In this document: piece after piece, positions 60,801 through 64,000 of the stretch | Numbering within the stretch: position 1 is the first letter of the stretch | Layout: each line of letters begins with the position of its first letter | Origin: Heliocidaris tuberculata | Taxonomy: Eukaryota; Echinodermata; Echinoidea; Camarodonta; Echinometridae | DNA: 64,000 nucleotides | Assembly (NCBI GenBank): GCA_025618425.1 | Contig: CM046836.1 | Location: 19,259,243 to 19,323,242 of the forward strand | Direction: 5' to 3' | Position numbers and translations under genes: made by a program | Notes under the pieces: model-generated | The model's input: only the letters and a program-made list of their open reading frames with translations | What the model was told of the DNA's origin: nothing | The model's database searches: none

Positions 60801-63800
60801 CTTTGTTCATACAGGACTTGTGGTTTGGAAACTTGAAGTTAACGAAACAACGACTCACTGACCATGTCGAGGGTTCACATGGGTCCGAAATAACGATGCT
60901 CGTTGTTCTGAAACTACAAGCCGAGCGATCGTCATTGTTAACTCCGAAAGTAGATAATACCGATTGTGGGATCAGCACACATACAGATCCTGTGTTCATA
61001 ATTCGCGCAAAGGTATGACCCAGAAGTTTAACATGAACAGTGAGGTCATCGTTAACTACAAGCTTGCCAAACTTAAAGTTTATTCTGTCCACACAAGGAG
61101 GACCCTGCTGCTCGTGGTTTCGGCGTTAACCACAAGCTCTCTTCTGGTTCTAGAACTACAAGTAAACTTAAAGTTTCGAAACTACGAGTCCTTTCATACG
61201 TTCTGAAACTGCGAGTTTAGCTCCCTTCGTGTGAACCTGACTATGGATTGTGGGATTTTTAGACATGGTAGAACATCAGGGCTATGAAATGAGATCAGTT
61301 CAAACTGGGTTGTTATTTTTTATAAGGAATTTCAGATATGACCTTTCATTGACCTTTCACCACCTTGCTGATCTTAACTAATAATAGTGGAAAAGAGTTC
61401 TCTTCATTCTGGGGCAGTTTTCAAATTTGAAAAATCAATACAAATTTTTGAGACATTGATTGAAATTCTGCATATAAGTAATATCTATGTAAAAAATATC
61501 TCTTCCTCAAAGAGCTGAATGCAATCTTTAGATAATATGGCTTAAATTCATTGGCTGAAAATTTGTAAATTTAGAAATCTTTTTTCTTCCCCCCCCCCCC
61601 CCATTGAAATGCAAAATATGCCAGACTCTGTGAATGATTTTGTTTACTGACATTCTTTTGATGTTAAGGACTTCCATGTGTAAGAATTTATAATGTTTTG
61701 TTTTTACCTAAAGACCTGACCACGCCTCTGTGGGAACACTAATCCAAGCCTTATAAAATGTTTTGTATGAAAGCTGTGTAATTCTGTAACTGCCTATGTT
61801 GAATTGCACTCTTCTTCTTTGCTGTGATCTAGAATTTCTTTGAGCTGGACATCCCTGAGGTGAACATTCTGGATACCCGGGCTAAGTATCCTACAGACGG
61901 CATCCACAAGTTTGTCAAGACCATCGAATCTCATCCAGAGAACCAATCAGAAATGGTAATTGATGTGTATTACAGTGAAATCTGCCTCTTTAGAATGACC
62001 ATCTGTCTGTACAGGCTTCCTTTTTTTCTGACAAAATCTTGTTTCTCCGTGAAACTTGTGTTAAAGGAACCTGTATGTGAAGACCACTTGCCTATAAAGA
62101 CCACTTTTCGTCTCTCCCTTGAGCAGTCTTTCTTATACAAGATTGATTGTGTATCAAGTAGTGTTCCAGGGAAAGTCCAAGTTAATGTGCCATTGGTAAC
62201 AGATCAAATCTAAAATTTGCTGTATTCTCGCTACTGATTGTATCAAGTTAATATCCATACAAGAGCCTGGACATGCCTTAATATCAAGAAAAATCATAGG
62301 ATGTATGTCAGATTTTGTTGATATTATAATATGTTATGTATGTGACACAGTTATGAGCTCATGGTGCACATTGCCAGGAATAGAAATAGCTGGAGGGCAG
62401 CTTGGAAGCAAGACGCCAAGAGCTTCAAGAAAGACAGGAGAGAAGCTTTGAAGGAGAAGCGTAGACAGAGAAAGGCTTCAGCTGCCCAAAGCCCCCCTAT
62501 TCAAGGCTTTCCTGCCCAAATTGCGCTAAAGTCTGTCGCTCGAGGATCGGTCTATTTAGTCATTTTAAATCATGCCGAAACTAAGTAAATAAATTCCCAC
62601 CAATCCTCGGACCCGAGGAAACAGCCATCATCATCGTATGAGCTCATGTACAGTTTTGGTAGCAAAGATATAACTGGAACGAAACGTGTTAAACATAGTC
62701 TCATTTTGTTATCCTTGTAAAAGAATATGAGATCATTTGGTATTCGATCCATGATTTCTGACAAATTTTAGTGTTAATATCTGTAAGGAATGCTTGACAA
62801 TGGCATTTCACTATTTCTAAATAAATTTCACTGTCCAAAAATTATACAGTGGAATGGCCCGGTACAGAGCTCATTCTGTGTTGGGAGGTAACATAAGATT
62901 CCTGAATAGATAAAGAAATTCAAGAGCAGTGGGCTGTGCAATGTAAAGTGCATAATGAGACAATACATATAGTTGAACAAGTAAAGGAATTGATAAACTC
63001 AAGGGATGATTACTTTTGTAGGGTTTTTAATCAAGAAAAGTGTGAGGAAATTATCTCATATTTATGCACACTCTAATTTTACCCTGACACATTTTGTTGA
63101 TTTAAAAAAAAAAATAATACATAGTACTGTGAATGTGCCTTTTTGTAGAAGACTGTATATATTGTTGTTGTTTGTGTTTCTTTGTACATACATATATTGA
63201 TATATTTCTGTATTTTTATATGTGCTTTTTAAAGCGAATAAAGAACAAATGAAATGAAATAATACCCCTGTTTTTCTGTGCATTAACCAACAGACGAGTG
63301 CCCTTGCCAGTGCTGTCAAGAAAGGAGACTCCATCTGGAAATCACATCTCTCAAATGATCAGGATATGATTACTGCTGCCACCTTGGAAGATAGAGGTAT
63401 TGGACTTGAGTCGCTGTGATAGTTGTGTATCAATGAAATTGTTATAAAAATAAGACTATCAAACATTGTCTGGGTTGAAAATGGTACTTTTTGAAGGATA
63501 TTTTGTCTGGTGCATTAAAAGACTCCTTTCCTGCCTCATTCTTTAAATCACTTTAGAGGGTCTCATAATAATATTCAAATGGCATATAGACTGAAGTGAG
63601 AGTATGATGTGATTCTTAAGATAACTTATATTTACTTTTTAGTTCAAAATCTTTCCATTTTCGTTATGGTTGGTTTCTTTATTTGTTTGTTTTTGCTTTC
63701 AGTTAAGTAGGTTTTTTTTGTAGTAATTGGCTTAAACTTGAGAAACAGATACTAAGTATATTTGCAAAAATTATTATTCTGTTTTCAAAAGTAAAAAACG

Positions 63801-64000
63801 ATTTCCAGTCAAAATGAAACAAAATGAGAAATTCAACTAATCGATCGCTAATAACACATCCACAGAGAGTGATCGAGGGACCAGTGAAAGCTGCAGCGAT
63901 ATTGATTACTGTCATACTGCCGATGAAGGCTCGACCCATGGCCTGGAGGACATCATTGATGAACCTGAGGATTGGGACATGGAAGTGGAAGATAATAATC
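57864..64000 (+). CDS. Leucine-rich repeat protein, multi-exon, 3'-incomplete
   Basis: Six exons are visible: 57864-58900 (exon begins at the acceptor at 57850), 59923-60154, 60647-60778, 61833-61955, 63294-63396 and 63866 to the edge. They join in frame to 587 residues. About 18 LRRs of 23 residues, of the pattern LxxLxLxxNxLxxLPxxFGxL (SHOC2/Ras-group style), run from residue ~50 to ~490. Repeat 12 carries a ~13-residue insertion (HIMEIERRAFQNG). After the LRRs comes a short conserved-looking segment (DTRAKYPTDGIHKFVKTIES), then Ser- and acidic-rich sequence (EDWDMEVED) at the edge. No signal peptide or membrane segment is seen, so it is probably an intracellular scaffold. The first ATG after the acceptor is at 57864; the frame is open back to the acceptor, so an upstream coding exon is possible. 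I do not recognise the orthologue. Confidence 0.82.
58981..59226. mobile_element. MITE with TACTGTATA...TATACAGTA ends
   Basis: The ends TACTGTATAAGCCATAAATT and TATATGGCGTATACAGTA are inverted, with paired TTCGCGAA-type words at several points. It lies in the LRR gene intron just after 58900. A similar TCGCG-word stretch lies at 3000-3160. Confidence 0.6.
59303..59450. mobile_element. Short palindromic GC-rich element with G/C runs
   Basis: The left TTGCAGAGGCGGCGGAAGGTC and right GACCTTCTGCCGCCTCTG are inverted. They enclose GGAAGTGGGG(G)n, a TTTGT loop and CCCC runs, so the whole can fold. It lies in the first intron of the LRR gene shown here. Confidence 0.6.
61972..62150. mobile_element. 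ACAGTGAA-ended MITE, copy 3, end degraded
   Basis: It begins ACAGTGAAATCTGCCTCTTT, with internal GACCACTTGCCTATAAAGACC. It lies just after the exon ending at 61955 in the LRR gene. The far end is not clear. Confidence 0.5.
62357..62640 (+). mobile_element. LINE 3' end: reverse-transcriptase C-terminal tail with zinc-knuckle, frameshifted
   Basis: One frame encodes MVHIARNRNSWRAAWK plus a Lys/Arg-rich helix. After a frame change near 62505, another encodes CPNCAKVCRSRIGLFSHFKSC followed by a stop at 62582. The CxxC...SRIGL..H..C tail after a D/NRxxWR motif is typical of non-LTR retrotransposon polymerases. The frame change and lack of upstream domains show a dead, 5'-truncated insert in an intron of the LRR gene. 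Confidence 0.7.

Noticed and set aside
60790..61250. Extra exons or a second small gene in the LRR gene intron
   Set aside because: The open frames have no splice support and the stretch looks like a repeat (recurrent GAAACTACAAG and GTTAAC words), with no clear ends; left unannotated.
1..64000. CRISPR array, operon or phage features
   Set aside because: The DNA is clearly eukaryotic with spliced genes; the direct repeats seen are microsatellites, minisatellites or transposon copies.

Overview
This is eukaryotic nuclear DNA from a marine invertebrate. Long introns with GT/AG borders, many inverted-repeat (MITE-like) elements, LINE tails, a gag relic and abundant microsatellites rule out a prokaryote. 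The protein similarity, the intron-rich 57-exon layout and the repeat style (144-bp hairpin elements, TTAA-flanked elements, frequent TACATGTA words) fit a non-vertebrate deuterostome, most likely an echinoderm such as a sea urchin. That species-level guess is inference.

Layout. Minus strand, about 52.1 kb down to the left edge: the 5' three-quarters of an axonemal dynein heavy chain gene, recognised as DNAH1. I resolved 57 coding exons (one a 12-nt microexon) encoding 3239 residues, from the start methionine at 48888 to a donor at 526. All exon phases join without a frameshift. They cover the tail, linker, AAA1-AAA4, the stalk with its microtubule-binding domain, and the start of AAA5. The last ~1000 residues lie left of the window. 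A probable non-coding first exon (donor at 51962/51963) and an RFX X-box-like motif at 52110-52122 mark a ciliary-type promoter.

52.1-57.8 kb is intergenic: a ~446-bp CTT/GAA microsatellite, a 1.29-kb element with mariner-like terminal inverted repeats, a ~1.18-kb foldback element and a long pyrimidine tract. Plus strand, 57.86 kb to the right edge: a multi-exon gene for a protein with about 18 leucine-rich repeats, 3'-incomplete, function unknown.

The DNAH1 introns hold most of the interest. There are five small tandem duplications that copied exon ends together with a splice site, an in-frame four-residue microexon, two copies of a TTAA-flanked MITE (one sharing its TTAA with a different element), a triplicated ~490-bp unit followed by a gag-like relic, and several other MITE families, some with further copies around the LRR gene. 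I found no tRNA or rRNA gene that looks functional and no CRISPR array.
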